Notes: generated by a model not told the origin, from the letters alone. A stretch of 64,000 nt of DNA from Actinomycetes bacterium (GCA_029546925.1 JAKPQM010000036.1:21789-85788); one strand, 5' to 3'; shown: positions 16,292 through 26,483, numbered from the stretch's first letter. Numbers and translations: made by a program.

Positions 16292-17356
16292 TCACACGTT
16301 GAAGCGGAAGTGCATGACGTCGCCATCTTGGACAACGTACTCCTTGCCTTCCATGCGCAAGCGGCCCGCCGCCTTGCATCCCGCCTCGCCGCCCAGAGAG
16401 ACATAATCCTCATAGGAAGCGACCTCGGCCTTGATGAAGCCCCGCTCGAAATCGGAGTGGATGACGCCGGCGGCTTCGGGAGCCTTGGCTCCGATGCGCA
16501 CGGTCCAAGCCTTGACCTCCATCTCACCTGCCGTGAAGTAGCTCTGGAGCCCGAGCAGGCGATAGGCTTCCTGCGCGAGCGTCTCAAGACCGCTCTTCTC
16601 GAGTCCAAGCGATTCGAGGTACTCGGCAGCCTCGTCATCATCGAGCTCGGCGAGCTCCGCCTCGACCTTGGCGCAAACGGGAATGGGCTTGCGACCGGCA
16701 ATCTCGGGCAGGTCCGCGCCGAGAGCCTCCTCATCCACATTCGCCACATAGAGGACGGGCTTCATCGTGAGCAGGAACAGGTCGCGCGCAGCCGCGCGCT
16801 CATCATCGGTCATATCGAGATCGGCAGCACGATGACCGTCATTCAGCCATGCCTGCAGGCGCTGCGCGATGGCGAGCCGAGGAGCCTGCTCCTTGTCGCG
16901 CCTAGCCTCCTTCTCGAGTTTGGGGATGGCCCGCTCGAGCGTGCCGAGATCGGCGAGCACGAGCTCGGTCTGGATGATATCCACGTCGTCTTCGGGATCG
17001 ACGCGGCCCTCCACATGCACGACATCGGAATCGGAGAAATAGCGCACGACCTCGCAGATAGCATCGGTCGTGCGGATGTTGGCTAGAAACTGGTTGCCGA
17101 GGCCTTCTCCCTCATTGGCACCCTTGACGAGACCGGCTATGTCGACGAACTCGACGGTTGCGGGCACGATACGACCGGGATGCACGATATCGGCGAGTGC
17201 CTGCAGGCGCGTGTCGGGTACGTCTACGATGCCCACGTTGGGATCGATGGTCGCAAAGGGATAGTTTGCAGCCAAGCCGCCTTTCTTGGTGAGGGCCGTG
17301 AAAAGCGTGGACTTGCCCACGTTGGGAAGCCCGATAATACCGATCGAGAGCGCCAT
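16292..17356 (-). CDS. ychF: Ribosome-binding ATPase YchF (OLA1)
   Basis: A 354-residue Obg-like ATPase of normal family length. The P-loop GLPNVGKST (9-17) and the switch region are typical of Obg-type GTPases, while the G4 position carries the NxxE-type motif (ANVDEEALG) that gives YchF its ATP preference. A helical insertion in the middle and a C-terminal TGS domain complete the fold. It binds ribosomes and influences stress responses and non-canonical initiation. It begins 12 bp after the four-cluster ferredoxin gene and is surely co-transcribed with it. This pairing is not a usual one for ychF. Confidence 0.97.
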   Translation of the reverse strand: MALSIGIIGLPNVGKSTLFTALTKKGGLAANYPFATIDPNVGIVDVPDTRLQALADIVHPGRIVPATVEFVDIAGLVKGANEGEGLGNQFLANIRTTDAICEVVRYFSDSDVVHVEGRVDPEDDVDIIQTELVLADLGTLERAIPKLEKEARRDKEQAPRLAIAQRLQAWLNDGHRAADLDMTDDERAAARDLFLLTMKPVLYVANVDEEALGADLPEIAGRKPIPVCAKVEAELAELDDDEAAEYLESLGLEKSGLETLAQEAYRLLGLQSYFTAGEMEVKAWTVRIGAKAPEAAGVIHSDFERGFIKAEVASYEDYVSLGGEAGCKAAGRLRMEGKEYVVQDGDVMHFRFNV

Positions 17357-17368
17357 GCACCGTCTCCT

Positions 17369-18652
17369 TTAGCTATCTTTATCGAGCGACTCGAGCATAT
17401 CGCCCATCTTGTTCAAACGCTCCTTGCCCTGAGCGATGAGTCGCTCGGCCTCCGCCTTCGCCTCGGCCTTCTTCTTGGCGATCTCCTCGGCATATGGATC
17501 GGGGATAACGAGCTCGGCCGCATCGAGCGGCACCATGGTGAGCGCGTCCTCGGGGCAGACGTCAGCGCAGAAACCGCAATTCATGCAGTACGGGATCTCG
17601 ATCTGGACGTTGCCATGCTTATCGAGGTCGAGGGCGTGCGTGGAGCAGGCGAGGGCGCAGTCGCCGCACATCGTGCAGCGCGTGGAATCGCAGACCGGGA
17701 CCTCGAGGCCGATGATACGCTCGGCCAAGCCCGAATCGCGCTGGAGCGCTTCGAGCATGAGCTTGCGCCGGGCGGTGAGCTGGCGCTGCTTGTTGGTCGC
17801 GGTACGCGCGCCCACGGCATTCTCGAGACTCGCTGTAAGTTCGTTCATACGGTTGGTGTGGTCTTGAATCTTGGCTGCAATGGCCTTGGCGCCGGCCAAA
17901 GCGGGGTTGACACCCGTCATCAGACGATCGCCTGCTTGAAGTGCGCTGCTCACGAACTGGCTGCGCTTGTAGGCACGCGTATACTCGTGGTCGAGATCCG
18001 CCTCGTCGATCTCGAGGCCCACCGAAGCGTCAGCCCATTGCTCCGCCGTGGCAATCTCCTCGGAGAGCATCTCCTCGCCTGTGGTCGTCCGGCACCTATC
18101 GCAGATGCCCATGGGCAGATAGACACTCACATTGTTGTAGTCGGTGAGGATGGCGAACCACACATCGCGCGGGATGAGCCCAACGCAGGCGAGCACCACC
18201 TCGTTGCCGTAGGGGAGCCGCCCCAATGCTCGGGTGCAGGTGATGTAGCACCTCTTATACGCAGAGGCCTTGCGTGCCACGGTCTCATAGAGGTTCTTGG
18301 GCATGCGGCTGCGCACGAAGAGGGCATCCGTCGGGCAGATCGCAGCGCAAAGTCCGCATTTGCGGCAGCTGTCATCGATCTTGATGGCTTTCTTATCGAT
18401 GCGAATGGAATCGGTGGGGCAGATATCCATGCAGCGTGTGCAGATCGTGTGATCCTGCGTGGATACGCACACGCAGCGAGCCGAATTGGCGACAGGGACT
18501 TCCTTGTAGTCAGCGGGATTCCAGGTCTTCTTCTTGCTTGGATCCTGCATCAAGCTGTCTGCGATATCGCCGAGGGGATTCGAGAACGCCTGCCAATCGT
18601 TCTGCAGATCGATGAGCTCGTCGAGAAAATCGCGTTCGTCTCTTTTGGCCAC
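17369..18652 (-). CDS. Four-cluster 4Fe-4S ferredoxin-domain protein
   Basis: A protein of about 427 residues with two pairs of CxxCxxCxxxCP-type motifs: one pair near residues 60-110 (CTRCMDICPTDSI, then CRKCGLCAAICPTDAL) and one near 320-370 (CTMCGDCALAC, then CMNCGFCADVCPEDAL), enough for four [4Fe-4S] clusters. Extra Cys residues (CVCV, CDRC, CYITC) lie between. A central helical region and an Ala/Glu/Lys coiled-coil end follow. No catalytic domain is recognised; electron transfer within a soluble complex is the likely role. I prefer GTG 18652 (AAAGGGG five bases upstream) to GTG 18658. It is 12 bp upstream of ychF. Partner enzyme unknown. Confidence 0.8.
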   Translation of the reverse strand: MAKRDERDFLDELIDLQNDWQAFSNPLGDIADSLMQDPSKKKTWNPADYKEVPVANSARCVCVSTQDHTICTRCMDICPTDSIRIDKKAIKIDDSCRKCGLCAAICPTDALFVRSRMPKNLYETVARKASAYKRCYITCTRALGRLPYGNEVVLACVGLIPRDVWFAILTDYNNVSVYLPMGICDRCRTTTGEEMLSEEIATAEQWADASVGLEIDEADLDHEYTRAYKRSQFVSSALQAGDRLMTGVNPALAGAKAIAAKIQDHTNRMNELTASLENAVGARTATNKQRQLTARRKLMLEALQRDSGLAERIIGLEVPVCDSTRCTMCGDCALACSTHALDLDKHGNVQIEIPYCMNCGFCADVCPEDALTMVPLDAAELVIPDPYAEEIAKKKAEAKAEAERLIAQGKERLNKMGDMLESLDKDS

Positions 18653-18743
18653 CGCCACCCCTTTCTAACCTCTCTAGTATTGCACAAGCCATGGGCAAAC
18701 ACCGCAGGGGCATGGCATCAGATGGCCCCTGTCCACACGAACT

Positions 18744-18800
18744 TGGCACGAGAAGGCCCCTGTCCGCGGACATTCTGTGGACAGGGGCGTTCCAGTGCCA
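18744..18800. repeat. Nested hairpin downstream of groEL
   Basis: GCCCCTGTCC (18756-18765) and GGACAGGGGC (18779-18788) form a perfect 10-bp stem enclosed by TGGCAC / GTGCCA (18744-18749, 18795-18800). A partial second copy, AGGGGC/GCCCCT, lies at 18706-18731. Resembles a REP-type intergenic palindrome. Confidence 0.6.
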
Positions 18801-18851
18801 CGCCTCTATCGATAGGGACATCCCGTTGCCGCGAGCTCGCCTCGGAAGAGG

Positions 18852-18884
18852 AAAAAGATCCGGAGGCCGAGCGACCTCCGGATC
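18852..18884 (-). terminator. Intrinsic terminator of groES-groEL
   Basis: On the minus strand a perfect 10-bp stem GATCCGGAGG / CCTCCGGATC with an 8-base loop is followed at once by TTTTTCC, about 50 bases after the groEL stop codon. Confidence 0.9.
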
Positions 18885-18934
18885 CAGAGAAAAACGCGTT
18901 TGCATCGCGGGATATTCGAATCCCGCACCTGCGT

Positions 18935-20578
<1,644 letters not shown>

Positions 20579-20591
20579 TCAATCCTCCGAA

Positions 20592-20882
20592 TTAGTCCTC
20601 GATGATGGCGTAGATGTCGTCGGCACGCAGGAGCAGGTACTCCTCGCCATCGACCTTGACCTCGTTGCCGCCGAATTTACCGTAATAGACCTGGTCGCCC
20701 GGCTTGACGTCTATGGGGATGCGGTCGCCGTCGTCGTCGAACTTGCCCGCACCGACGGCGATAACCTCGCCCTGCTGCGGCTTTTCCTGGGCACCGGAAG
20801 AGATGTAGAGGCCCGAAGAGGTTTTCTCCTCTTTGGGGGCAGGCTTGACCAAAACGCGATCACCCAACGGTTTAAGTGTCAT
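20592..20882 (-). CDS. groS: Co-chaperonin GroES
   Basis: A 96-residue protein of exact family length that caps the GroEL ring. It begins MTLKPLGDRVLVKP and contains the mobile-loop region (KEEKTSSGLYIS) that contacts GroEL and the roof segment GDRIPIDVKPGD; it ends ADDIYAIIED. AAAGGAGGAA precedes the ATG. First gene of the groES-groEL operon; a 26-bp inverted repeat lies 23 bases upstream of the start codon. Confidence 0.99.
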   Translation of the reverse strand: MTLKPLGDRVLVKPAPKEEKTSSGLYISSGAQEKPQQGEVIAVGAGKFDDDGDRIPIDVKPGDQVYYGKFGGNEVKVDGEEYLLLRADDIYAIIED

Positions 20883-20904
20883 AGCAATTCCTCCTTTTAG
20901 AACA

Positions 20905-20930
20905 CGATGCCCAGCGCTGTGCGGGCATCG
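20905..20930. promoter_or_regulatory. Inverted repeat in the groES leader
   Basis: CGATGCCC (20905-20912) and GGGCATCG (20923-20930) form a perfect 8-bp dyad with a 10-base spacer just upstream of the groES ribosome-binding site. It is neither the CIRCE (TTAGCACTC-N9-GAGTGCTAA) nor the HAIR sequence. Possible operator or mRNA hairpin. Confidence 0.45.
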
Positions 20931-21057
20931 CTCAATCCAACGTTAGATATATTACCCATGCATGCGCGTGAATAACAGCTGACGAGAAAAAATCTCACAA
21001 TTGGGCGCTTAGATTTTCGAATCCCCTCACACTCATCTATGGATGGGCGCGTATTTG

Positions 21058-21290
21058 CCCAGCAGGGGCTCTGATGACTGTGCAGTCACTAGGGTTTGAC
21101 CAGCAATCTTGCCATCCAGAAGCTGTATCTGACATCCTTCTCGGAGCATGTGACCAGCAGGGGTTCCAGTGACTGTACAGTCAGCAACACAGGTGCTGGG
21201 CAGACTTCAAAAAGCAGGGGACCAGCGAGCCGTCTGCAGAGCGTTTCCCCAGTAAGGGTTCCAGTGACTGTACAGTCACTAGCTCAAATG
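21058..21290. repeat. Three palindromic repeats at an exact 95-bp pitch
   Basis: The cores GACTGTGCAGTC (21076-21087), GACTGTACAGTC (21171-21182) and GACTGTACAGTC (21266-21277) are each 95 bp apart. Copies 2 and 3 are identical over 23 bases (21161-21183 and 21256-21278), and all three are preceded by CAGYARGGG. The roughly 63-bp intervals between them are only weakly alike. They fill the groES-nadE intergenic region. A related solitary copy lies at 2478-2523. Confidence 0.8.
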
Positions 21291-21331
21291 CTGGGAGAAC
21301 GTGATCGCACACCGCGTGACTGCCCCAGTCC

Positions 21332-23260
21332 CTACAGTTCCTCGAGCTCGGCCAGCCACAGCGACGAGAGCGCGTCGGAGGGCATGCGCAGATCGCTTCG
21401 TGGGGAGACGCCCACCGACCCCACCTTGGGGCCATCGGGCGCGCAGCTGCGCTTGAACTGCTGCGAGAAGAACCTGCGGTAGAACACCTTGAGCCATGCG
21501 AGGATCGTAGCCTTGTCGTACGCATCTCCGAACGCTGCGCACGCCAGACGATAGACCTTGCCGGGTGCGAAGGAGCGGCGCAGCACCTGGTAGATGAAAA
21601 AGTCATGCAACTCGTAGGGGCCTACCAGATCCTCGGTTTTCTGGGCGATGGTGCCATCGGCCTGGGCAGGCAGGAGCTCGGGCGAGACGGGCGTGTCGAG
21701 CACATCGTGGAGCACGGAGCTCTCCGCCTCATCACCGCAGGTATCGGCCGCATAACGCACAAGATGGCGCACGAGGGTCTTGGGGATGGCGGCATTGACG
21801 CCATACATGCTCATATGGTCACCGTTGTAGGTGGTCCAGCCGAGCACCAGCTCGGAGAGGTCGCCCGTGCCGATCACGAGGCCGCCCTCCTGATTGGAGA
21901 GATCCATGAGGATCTGGGTGCGCTCGCGTGCCTGGGCGTTCTCGTAGGTGGCATCGTGATCGGACTCGCTATGGCCTATGTCGAAGAAATGCTGGCGCAC
22001 CGAATCGGCAATGGAGATCTCGCGCAGCTCGGTGCCCGCGGCGGTGGCGAGCGAGCACGCGTTGCTGTAGGTACGACCCGTGGTGCCGAAGCCCGGCATG
22101 GTGACAGAGATGATACCCGAGCGATCGAGCCCGAGCAGATCGAATGCGCGTGTGGTCACGAGCAGCGCAAGCGTGGAATCGAGGCCGCCCGAGAGCCCGA
22201 TCAGGGCACGGGTCGAGCCGGTGTGGGCGAGGCGCTTGGCCAGCGCATGCGCTTGGATGTCCATGATCTCCTCGCAGCGCGCCCGGCGCTCTTCCTCTCC
22301 ATCGGGAACGAAGGGATGGGCGTCGATCGTGCGCGTGAGCTTGGCCGCAGCGATGCCGAGCGAGAAGGACGTGACCGTGTAGCCCGCAAGACGGGCATCG
22401 GGGCCGACCTCGAAGCCGGTGAGACGGCGGCGCTCGGATGCGATCAGGTCGACGTCTATCTCGCTCATGGCGATACCGTCTCCGAAGGGCGCTGCTTCCG
22501 CGAGCAGGCGACCGCATTCGAAGACCATATTGTGACCGGCGAAAACACCATCGGTGGTGGACTCTCCCCAACCCGCATTGGCATAGATGTAGGCGCAGGC
22601 CAGACGTCCGCTTTGGGCAGAGAGGAATGTGCGCTGCCATGCGCTCCTGCCCACGAGGGCGCCCGTTGCGGAGAGGCTCGCAACGAGCGTGGCGCCGGCA
22701 GCGGTGTGGGCGATGGCGGGGGCAGAGGCGACCATGCTGTCCTCGCCGATCTCGACCGCGATCACGAGGTTGGGCATGGAATCGCATGAGAAGAGCTGGT
22801 GTGCGCCGAAGGGGATGTCGTCGAAGCCCGCGAAGCTGATGGGAACCACGTCATCCACACCCGCTGCGAAGTGACGGCCCTCGTAGAACTCGTTGTACGT
22901 GGGGATATTCTGCTTGGGCACGATGCCTATGATCTCGCCACCGCAGAGGGCGACGGCGCAGTTGTAGAGTTTGGCATTCACGCATAGAGGTGCGCCCACG
23001 AAGATGAGGGCGTCGAGCTCGGCGGTCTGCTCGGCCAAGTAGGCGAGGCCATCCTCCGCAGCAGCGAGGAGTGCTTCTTGGAAGAAGAGGTCGCCGCAGG
23101 TATATGCCGTGATGCAGAGCTCGGGCAGCACCACGATCTTTCTGCCGCGATTGTTCACCGCAGTGGAGATGGCCTTGAGGCACGAACCGACGTTGTACTC
23201 GACATCGGCGACCTTGATATCGGGCGTGAGTGCTGCGGCAGGAACGAAACCGTACCTCAT
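21332..23260 (-). CDS. nadE: Glutamine-type NAD+ synthase with altered glutaminase Cys
   Basis: A 642-residue two-domain enzyme for the last step of NAD synthesis. The N-terminal nitrilase-like glutaminase (1-290) keeps catalytic Glu47 (LPELCITAY) and Lys116 (VPKQNIPTYNEFYEGR), but the third residue, the nucleophilic Cys of the VEICED motif, is Gly172 (VEIGED). The C-terminal synthetase (about 310-642) is intact, with the ATP-binding LIGLSGGLDSTLAL loop. As read, glutamine hydrolysis should be lost and the enzyme would depend on free ammonia. The ATG at 23260 has GAGGAGG six bases upstream; an in-frame ATG further up lacks one. It is followed by the 95-bp-pitch repeats and groES. Confidence 0.93.
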   Translation of the reverse strand: MRYGFVPAAALTPDIKVADVEYNVGSCLKAISTAVNNRGRKIVVLPELCITAYTCGDLFFQEALLAAAEDGLAYLAEQTAELDALIFVGAPLCVNAKLYNCAVALCGGEIIGIVPKQNIPTYNEFYEGRHFAAGVDDVVPISFAGFDDIPFGAHQLFSCDSMPNLVIAVEIGEDSMVASAPAIAHTAAGATLVASLSATGALVGRSAWQRTFLSAQSGRLACAYIYANAGWGESTTDGVFAGHNMVFECGRLLAEAAPFGDGIAMSEIDVDLIASERRRLTGFEVGPDARLAGYTVTSFSLGIAAAKLTRTIDAHPFVPDGEEERRARCEEIMDIQAHALAKRLAHTGSTRALIGLSGGLDSTLALLVTTRAFDLLGLDRSGIISVTMPGFGTTGRTYSNACSLATAAGTELREISIADSVRQHFFDIGHSESDHDATYENAQARERTQILMDLSNQEGGLVIGTGDLSELVLGWTTYNGDHMSMYGVNAAIPKTLVRHLVRYAADTCGDEAESSVLHDVLDTPVSPELLPAQADGTIAQKTEDLVGPYELHDFFIYQVLRRSFAPGKVYRLACAAFGDAYDKATILAWLKVFYRRFFSQQFKRSCAPDGPKVGSVGVSPRSDLRMPSDALSSLWLAELEEL

Positions 23261-23353
23261 GATGGCCTCCTCGTTAAGCGCTACTGCCTGCAATTATATA
23301 GTGCGCGAGTTGACCCCGCGACATAGCTTCCGGGAGAATCCGCCTCGCGGAGC

Positions 23354-25780
23354 TCAATCTCGCACCGACCAGCTCCCGAGCGGGGCGTTGGGATCGGCGT
23401 CGAGCGAGAGATCCGCGAAGAGGCCCGCCTGATACGAGCGCAGCGCTACGAGCGCGATCATCGCCGCATTGTCGCCGCAGACCGAGAAGGGCGGCACGGT
23501 CACGCGCACGCCGCGCTTGCCGAACGCCTCGAGGTACGCGTCACGCAGCGCCGGATTGGCCGCAACGCCGCCGCCCACGCAGAAATCGGACACGCCGAGC
23601 TCCTCCACGGCCGTCACGGCCTTGGCCACCTGCACATCCACCACGGCAGCCTGGAACGACGCCGCAAGATCGGGCAGGTTGATGGGTCGACCCGCGCGGT
23701 TCTCGCCCTCGATGTAGGTGATGACCGCGGTCTTGAGACCCGAGAGAGAGAAGCGGTAATCGTGGCTGTGCATCATGGCGCGCGGGAACGGGATGGCATG
23801 CGGATTTCCCTCGGCCGCCAACTGGGAGATGATGGGGCCGCCCGGATATCCCAAGCCGAGTGCCTTGGCAACCTTATCGAAGGCCTCGCCCACCGCATCA
23901 TCGATGGTGGTACCCAAGATATCGTAATCGCCCCAAGCGCGCACGTGCACGAGCATGGTGTTGCCGCCCGAGACGAGGCTCGCCACGAAGGGCGGCTCGA
24001 GATCGGGCGTCTCGAACAGGTTGGCGAAGAGGTGCCCTTCGAGATGGTTCACCGCGATGAGCGGCAAGCCTGTGGCGGCACAGAGCCCCTTGGCGAAGGC
24101 CACGCCCACCACGAGCGCACCCACGAGACCGGGGCCTGCGGTGACGGCAACGGCGGAAAGATCGCGCGGCGTGAGCGTATCGCAACCGAGCGTCTCGCCG
24201 GCCTGCCTCAGCGCCTCCTCGAAGACGCCCACGATGGCCTCGGTGTGCTTGCGCGAGGCGATCTCGGGAACGACCCCGCCGAAACGCGCGTGGAAGTCGA
24301 TCTGGGTTGCGACGATGCTCGAGAGGATGCGGCCCTTCGCATCGATGACCGCGATGGCCGTCTCGTCGCATGAGGACTCGACGGCGAGGATGAGATCGCC
24401 TGCATCGGCGAGCGCAGCCTCTGCGGCTGGGCCGCGCGGGGATGCCTTGATGGGCCAGGGGCGGATGGATGCGGCAGGTGCGGGCAGTTCTTTATCTGCT
24501 GCAGCCAGAAGCGGGAGCTCGGCGGCCATGATGAGGGCACCGTGGCCGGGACCGTAGTAGTCGGGCCGCTCTCCCGTCTGCTCGAAACCGAGGGCCGTAT
24601 AGAGGGCGCGCGCAGACGCGTTATCCACATCGACCTCGAGCGAGGCGGTTCGGGCATTGAGCATCTGAGCATCGTAGGTGAGGCGTGCGAGCAAGCGCGT
24701 TGCGATGCCCTCGCGGCGGCGCCCATCATCCACCACCACATCGCCGATCTCGAAATCATCGCCCGCGAGCACACCGCCCGCGAAGCCGATGATGGTGCCG
24801 CGATCATGCGCGACCCACCAGCTGCGGCCGGGTTGCGCGATCTCGTCCTCGAACATCTGGCGCGTCCATGCCGCATGCGGCATAGCCCCGAAAGCACGGG
24901 CCTCGAGCTGGGCGACCTGCTCCACATCGTTGATCGACATGGGTCTGAGCTGGAGGTGGATGTCGGCCAGAGCATCTGCCGTGCCGGTCGTGGCAACGCT
25001 TGCCGGCTCGGCCATGCCCAGCCTCCTGCGCTCGTTCTCCTCGGCATCCGAGAGACGTGTGTACGTCGGCAGGACAAGCGCCGGATCGCCTTGGGATATG
25101 AACGGGGGGACGGGGGGCTTGTTCACACCATCCGGTGTGAACAAGCCCCCCGTCCCCCCGTTCATTGCGCGCAGAAGCCCTTCTCCGCTCGGATACCAGA
25201 GCGCCTCCTCAAGATAGCGGGTAAACCCCGCCTCCTCGAAGCGCAGCCTGTGCTTCTTGAGACCATCGCCCGCAAGCACCAGCTCGTCGCGGTCGGCGCG
25301 CTCGCTCCACGCCGCCACGCACGAATCGACCTTGGAGACGCTCTCTGCTGCAAAGGTGCGCTGAGGTCCGCCCTCATCGAGCAGGTAGATACCGGGATAG
25401 ACCTCGCCACGCATCGCGTCATCCACTACGCCGAGAAGCCCGCGCTCCCCCGCCAGCCAAGCCGTCCACGCTACAGCATCGAGTGTCGAGACGCCGAAGA
25501 GCGCACACCCTAAACCGCAGGCGATGCCCTTGGCCGTTGCGATGCCGATGCGCACGCCCGTGAACGAGCCCGGCCCGCGACCCACGATGACGGCATCCAC
25601 ATCTGCCATCGCAAGGCCTGCTTGTGTGAGAGCGTCGAGGAGGCTTCGCGTGAGCTCGACATTGGACTGACGGCGGCAGAGATGATCGCGGCATGCAAGA
25701 ACCTCTGCCGATCCCCCACCGATCCTGCCCACGGTAGCGCAGAGCATATCGGTGGAGGTGTCGAGTGCGATGACGGTCAT
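23354..25780 (-). CDS. TsaB-RimI-TsaD fusion (t6A synthesis and ribosomal acetylation)
   Basis: An 808-residue fusion of three normally separate proteins. Residues 1-250 are TsaB (MTVIALDTSTDMLCATVG, GRGPGSFTGVRIG), the scaffold partner of TsaD. Residues 275-420 are a RimI-type GNAT acetyltransferase (IHLQLRPMSINDVEQ, RREGIATRLL, ASARALYTALGF). Residues 462-808 are TsaD (DLILAVESSCDETA, metal-binding VNHLEGH, GGGVAANPALR), the transferase forming tRNA t6A37 with TsaE and TsaC. Residues 206-228 are encoded by a perfect palindrome lying inside the TsaB C-terminus, just before its LPTYTRLSDAE end. The start at 25780 has GGAGAG; upstream in-frame codons lack one. TsaE is encoded at 31.2 kb. Confidence 0.95.
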   Translation of the reverse strand: MTVIALDTSTDMLCATVGRIGGGSAEVLACRDHLCRRQSNVELTRSLLDALTQAGLAMADVDAVIVGRGPGSFTGVRIGIATAKGIACGLGCALFGVSTLDAVAWTAWLAGERGLLGVVDDAMRGEVYPGIYLLDEGGPQRTFAAESVSKVDSCVAAWSERADRDELVLAGDGLKKHRLRFEEAGFTRYLEEALWYPSGEGLLRAMNGGTGGLFTPDGVNKPPVPPFISQGDPALVLPTYTRLSDAEENERRRLGMAEPASVATTGTADALADIHLQLRPMSINDVEQVAQLEARAFGAMPHAAWTRQMFEDEIAQPGRSWWVAHDRGTIIGFAGGVLAGDDFEIGDVVVDDGRRREGIATRLLARLTYDAQMLNARTASLEVDVDNASARALYTALGFEQTGERPDYYGPGHGALIMAAELPLLAAADKELPAPAASIRPWPIKASPRGPAAEAALADAGDLILAVESSCDETAIAVIDAKGRILSSIVATQIDFHARFGGVVPEIASRKHTEAIVGVFEEALRQAGETLGCDTLTPRDLSAVAVTAGPGLVGALVVGVAFAKGLCAATGLPLIAVNHLEGHLFANLFETPDLEPPFVASLVSGGNTMLVHVRAWGDYDILGTTIDDAVGEAFDKVAKALGLGYPGGPIISQLAAEGNPHAIPFPRAMMHSHDYRFSLSGLKTAVITYIEGENRAGRPINLPDLAASFQAAVVDVQVAKAVTAVEELGVSDFCVGGGVAANPALRDAYLEAFGKRGVRVTVPPFSVCGDNAAMIALVALRSYQAGLFADLSLDADPNAPLGSWSVRD
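25098..25165. repeat. 68-bp perfect palindrome inside tsaB-rimI-tsaD
   Basis: Two perfectly complementary 32-base arms (25098-25129 and 25134-25165) flank a 4-base loop. The arms contain two runs of six G or C. The gene reads through it in frame, encoding residues 206-228 (NGGTGGLFTPDGVNKPPVPP and flanks). An inserted mobile palindromic element is the simplest reading. No second copy was noticed in the window. Confidence 0.92.
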
Positions 25781-25940
25781 GGTTCTCTCCAAAGCGATCA
25801 TCCATCCTAAACGCAGAGCCTTATGCACGGATAGTGTACGCCGTAATGAAAGATGGCGCAGTTCCCAAAATTATCTTGTGCGCGACTTAATCTTGTGCTA
25901 TATATTTATCGGAAAGTTTTTACCCAAGAAAGGATACGCC

Positions 25941-26483
25941 ATGAACGTCTACGATTTCACCGTTCTCGCCAAAGACGGCAGCGAGGTCAGCCTCAAGGAT
26001 TACGCAGGCAAGGTCCTCCTCATCGTCAACACCGCAACCGGCTGCGGTTTCACGCCCCAGTACGAGGATCTCGAGCGCATCTACGCAGCCTACCGCGAGC
26101 AGGGTTTCGAGATCCTCGACTTCCCCTGCAACCAGTTCGCCAACCAAGCGCCCGAATCCGACGACGAGATCACGGCCTTCTGCACGCTCAAGTTCGGCAC
26201 CGAATTCCCCCAGTTCAGGAAGATCGACGTCAACGGCGATACCGCCGATCCCCTCTTCGCGGCGCTGGCCACCGAGATGCCCTTCACGGGCTTCGGCAAG
26301 GGCATCAAGAACGCCGCGCTCGAGAAGTTCGCGGCCATGAACAACAAGGCCTTCGGCGAGAAGTGCTATGTTGGCTGGAACTTCACCAAGTTCCTGATCG
26401 ACCGCGAGGGCACCCTTGTCAGCCGCTTCGAGCCCACGGTCGACATGGCCGAGGTGGAGAAGGCTGTCAAGGAGCAGCTGTAA
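25941..26483 (+). CDS. Glutathione peroxidase family thiol peroxidase
   Basis: A 180-residue peroxidase of normal length that reduces hydroperoxides. The catalytic Cys is in NTATGCGFTPQY; FPCNQFANQAP supplies the resolving-type Cys and the Gln, and WNFTKFLI the Trp and Asn of the active site. Bacterial members of this type usually use thioredoxin rather than glutathione, which fits an anaerobe (family knowledge). The ATG at 25941 follows AAGAAAGGA; upstream in-frame codons give a non-conserved extension. It is divergent from the TsaB-RimI-TsaD gene and ends in an intrinsic terminator. Confidence 0.95.
   Translation: MNVYDFTVLAKDGSEVSLKDYAGKVLLIVNTATGCGFTPQYEDLERIYAAYREQGFEILDFPCNQFANQAPESDDEITAFCTLKFGTEFPQFRKIDVNGDTADPLFAALATEMPFTGFGKGIKNAALEKFAAMNNKAFGEKCYVGWNFTKFLIDREGTLVSRFEPTVDMAEVEKAVKEQL

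Noticed and set aside
21058..21290. CRISPR-like array of three repeats
   Set aside because: The repeats are palindromic, only three in number, imperfect, and separated by about 63 bp, and no cas gene is present.
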